Of a stretch of DNA of 64,000 nt, positions 62,126 through 64,000 are shown in pieces. A program made the position numbers and the translations under genes. The notes beneath the pieces were generated by a model. The model was not told where the DNA came from, searched no databases, and saw only the letters and a program-made list of their open reading frames with translations. Position 1 is the stretch's first letter. Every line of letters begins with the position of its first letter. This DNA is from Planctomyces sp. SH-PL14 (GTDB lineage: Bacteria > Planctomycetota > Planctomycetia > Planctomycetales > Planctomycetaceae): NCBI RefSeq assembly GCF_001610835.1, contig NZ_CP011270.1, positions 6,032,001 through 6,096,000 of the forward strand, given 5' to 3'.

Positions 62126-62467
62126 GCGTCCTTGCCGGCGCAGCGTCTTAGCTCAAACCCAACGTGCCACGGCAACTGGGGTCAGGGGTCAAGAAAACAA
62201 CACAGGCCCCCTTGCCGCCGGAGGCGCTTCCATGGGGAACCGTGGGACACAACGAGCGTCCCCTTTGTGGTACCAGCACTGAGGACTCCCTCAACCGACA
62301 CCGGTTGCCTTGCACTCCCCGCGTCATAGGTGAGGGGGCATCCGGCGCGGTGTCCGCGCTTGGACACGATCTCCTTCAGACATCTTCCGACGGCCAGGCC
62401 TCCGGCGGGCAAGGGGGTGTGACCCCCTTGCATCCCCTCACCAGGGGCTGGGCCCCTGGACCCCGGT
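62126..62467 (+). repeat. repeat A, copy 13 (complete, A-rich loop type)
   Basis: Complete plus-strand copy. The first hairpin loop reads AAGAAAACAACACAGG. The 3' hairpin is CAAGGGGGT-GTG-ACCCCCTTG (62410-62430), a compensated change relative to copy 8. Confidence 0.92.
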
Positions 62468-62511
62468 TCGGCTGGGCACGGATGTGAGGCCCCTGCAACG
62501 GTCGCTTTGGA

Positions 62512-62874
62512 TCAACGAGAGATGCGCTGAACCGAATACGAACCGGACGACGACGGCGACCACTCCCTCACCGTATGAGGCGTCGGCAGGAGCGGCGGCT
62601 CGGCGATGAACGTATCCAGCCGCCGCTCGACCAGAGTCTTGGTCGCATCCGCCTGCCGCGCACGCTCGATCCGGATCACACGGCTCCGGTATCCATAAAA
62701 CAGCAACCCGATCGCCCCCGCGCTGCCCGAGAGCAGCTCCAGGGGCTCGGGGAGCGGGTCCCCCAGACTCATCCCGACCAGGACGCTGGAGACCAGCGCA
62801 ATACTGAAACGGGAGACCAACGGGCCGTCCGGGGCGCCATCGGCAGCGGCATGGGACGAGGCGGTTGAGATCAT
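62512..62874 (-). CDS. small membrane protein, unknown function
   Basis: 120 residues; ATG 62874 has GAGGAAG 3-9 nt upstream. A hydrophobic stretch (FSIALVSSVLVGMSLGDP, then LLSGSAGAIGLLFYGYRS) suggests one or two membrane helices, followed by a charged helical tail (VIRIERARQADATKTLVER) and a Ser-rich C-terminus. No relative recognised. The G-rich tract just upstream lies on the template strand. Expression and role unknown. Confidence 0.62.
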   Translation of the reverse strand: MISTASSHAAADGAPDGPLVSRFSIALVSSVLVGMSLGDPLPEPLELLSGSAGAIGLLFYGYRSRVIRIERARQADATKTLVERRLDTFIAEPPLLPTPHTVREWSPSSSGSYSVQRISR

Positions 62875-63784
62875 GGACTTCCTCTTCGGGGGGCAGGGGG
62901 AAGGGGGCGGGCGGGGCGGAACATCGGCGCGGAACGCAGGGACGGCGCAGCGAAGGAGACAGGCCGGCGATGCTCACCGGTCTCTTCGAACGCGGAATCT
63001 GGGCTGGCCGTCGGCGCGCAACGGGAGCGCCGGCACGATTCTCATCGGACTTCAGGAATCCTGGGACAGGGCCGCGGGCCGGTCACCAGCGATCAGGGGG
63101 ATTCGGATCCTTCCGAAATCGGCACGGTCTCCCTCGCCACGGCACAGAGTCCGCGGTCGGCGAGAAAGGAGGCCGGCGGGTCAAACGCGATCCAGGTTCG
63201 CTCCTTGAACGGGATGGCAGGACGATCGCAACGACCGTCGCCCGGGTGGAGGCTGTCGGCATGCAGCCTGACGACAGGAATGAGCGATCGGAATCAGGCC
63301 CACTCCGTCCCCGAGCGGAAACCTCTCAGGATTTCCGTCGGCTTTCCCTTGCTTCAAGGAGAACACCTCCAACGTAGATCCTGTTTGAAGTCGATGTCGC
63401 GGCGTCTAGCACAATTCTTCAAACCGGGCCAAAAAATCCCTCCAGAATTTCCCGGAGGTTCCGGGTCTTTACGGATTCCCCGGCTCGCACGAGTGAAGGT
63501 TGGAGAGTCGGCCGTCACCTCCTCCCGGCCGATGTCTGGGCCCGGGGCGTGAAGGAGCCGCCGCGGATGCCTGCCGACGACCTGCCGGAGGGGCCACCGG
63601 CGAGGGATCGGCAACTCCGAATCCATCGACGCGGGGTGCCGCTCCTCTGGGCAGCGGTGCTGAAAAGAGGGGGGACGGCGGACAGCCCCGGCGTCTGCGG
63701 CGAGAAGAATTGCAGGGTTCCGGGAATGTTCCTCCGGCGGCGCGGGGTTTGCTTCTCGCGAGGGCGACCCTTTGGAGTATGGGA
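62875..63784. other. intergenic, no gene seen
   Basis: 910 bp between divergent small genes. Starts with the G-rich tract (62887-62917), then GC-rich DNA, then a more AT-rich stretch near 63390-63480. Frames in it are short or lack codon bias. No repeat A copy is present. Confidence 0.5.
62887..62917 (+). other. G-quadruplex-type G-rich tract
   Basis: GGGGGGCAGGGGGAAGGGGG followed by CGGGCGGGG: five G-runs with 1-2 nt loops, 13-43 bp upstream of the small membrane protein start, on its template strand. A fold is predicted, not shown. Confidence 0.6.
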
Positions 63785-63958
63785 ATGAATTGGCGAGTCC
63801 TGACCTGCGGAATCCTGCTCGGCCTGATGGTCTGCCGGGTCGACACGCGGCTCGGCGCCCCCTCTCCGACCTGCATTGAGATCAAGATCGACGAATCGCT
63901 GTTCCAGGGCGATCCGCTGGACCCCGCCCCGGTCTATGACCTGTGGATGTGGGTCTGA
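63785..63958 (+). CDS. 57-residue exported peptide, hypothetical
   Basis: ATG 63785 has GGAG 7 nt upstream (ATG 63779 is an alternative two codons earlier). A short signal peptide (MNWRVLTCGILLGLMVCRV) is followed by about 37 mostly acidic residues ending in PAPVYDLWMWV. No family recognised. Small exported peptides like this are often missed in annotation. It is the last feature in the window; what follows is cut off. Confidence 0.5.
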   Translation: MNWRVLTCGILLGLMVCRVDTRLGAPSPTCIEIKIDESLFQGDPLDPAPVYDLWMWV

Positions 63959-64000
63959 CGAGGCCTGGGGCCCGGCTTCTTCCGGAGCCCCGCTGTTCTG

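Noticed and set aside
62865-63377. 170-codon plus-strand frame in the 910-bp gap
   Set aside because: Low-complexity Gly/Arg composition from the G-rich tract, no start signal, no codon periodicity by eye.

Overview
The window reads as chromosomal DNA of a planctomycete (order Planctomycetales, probably Planctomycetaceae-like). The taxonomic signs are a DUF1559 prepilin-like protein with the H-X9-DG motif, a DUF1549/DUF1553 plus DUF1501 gene pair, Cys-type sulfatases, EF-hand secreted proteins, BlaI/M56 pairs, a ThuA protein, Tat-exported oxidoreductases and a Ser/Thr kinase fused to LamG and DUF1080 domains. The DNA is GC-rich by eye (not counted). Forty protein genes, one partial, and one tRNA are supported. 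There is no CRISPR array, rRNA, phage or intact insertion sequence.

Layout. 1-6.3 kb: tail of a DUF1559 protein, a small lipoprotein, then a leftward operon of EF-hand protein, DUF1549/1553 protein and DUF1501 protein. 6.6-9.3 kb: a BlaI repressor and an unusual M56 metallopeptidase with duplicated discoidin-like domains. 9.4-21.3 kb: a sulfatase, a squalene-cyclase-like repeat protein, two tandem paralogous membrane-anchored proteins, a coiled-coil protein, a Tat-exported protein, a HEAT-repeat protein and a Gfo/Idh/MocA oxidoreductase. 22.8-31.7 kb: one 2985-aa cyclic beta-1,2-glucan synthase, preceded by a tiny gene with a good terminator. 32-44 kb: a possible orphan immunity protein, a SirB1-like protein, a multidomain kinase, a GT4 glycosyltransferase, a Gly-rich Spy-like protein, an NtrC-type regulator and a Uma2 nuclease. 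44.8-54.8 kb: PQQ-propeller protein, two alpha/beta hydrolases, sialate O-acetylesterase, ThuA protein and tRNA-Leu(TAA). 55-64 kb: a CHASE3-GAF-GGDEF diguanylate cyclase, a probable symporter/hypothetical/arylsulfatase operon and small membrane proteins. Many products are predicted to be exported, and several act on sulfated, acetylated or complex sugars, which fits a polysaccharide-degrading lifestyle.

The most unusual content lies between the genes. A GC-rich repeat of about 310-340 bp (called repeat A here) occurs 13 times in 64 kb, always intergenic, in both orientations, and several copies touch a stop codon. It has two modules that fold into hairpins. The stems change in compensating ways between copies while every long reading frame breaks, so it appears to be kept as DNA or RNA structure rather than as protein. 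Other palindromic families (B, C, D) and two short dispersed repeats share the same gaps, and A, C and D all contain GC-clamped hairpins with a GTT/AAC triloop. Repeat A is my best candidate for an undescribed element.

Family names come from motif recognition only; no database search was possible. Start codons were moved from the longest frame where a signal peptide, Shine-Dalgarno sequence or upstream repeat argued for it, and such cases are stated.
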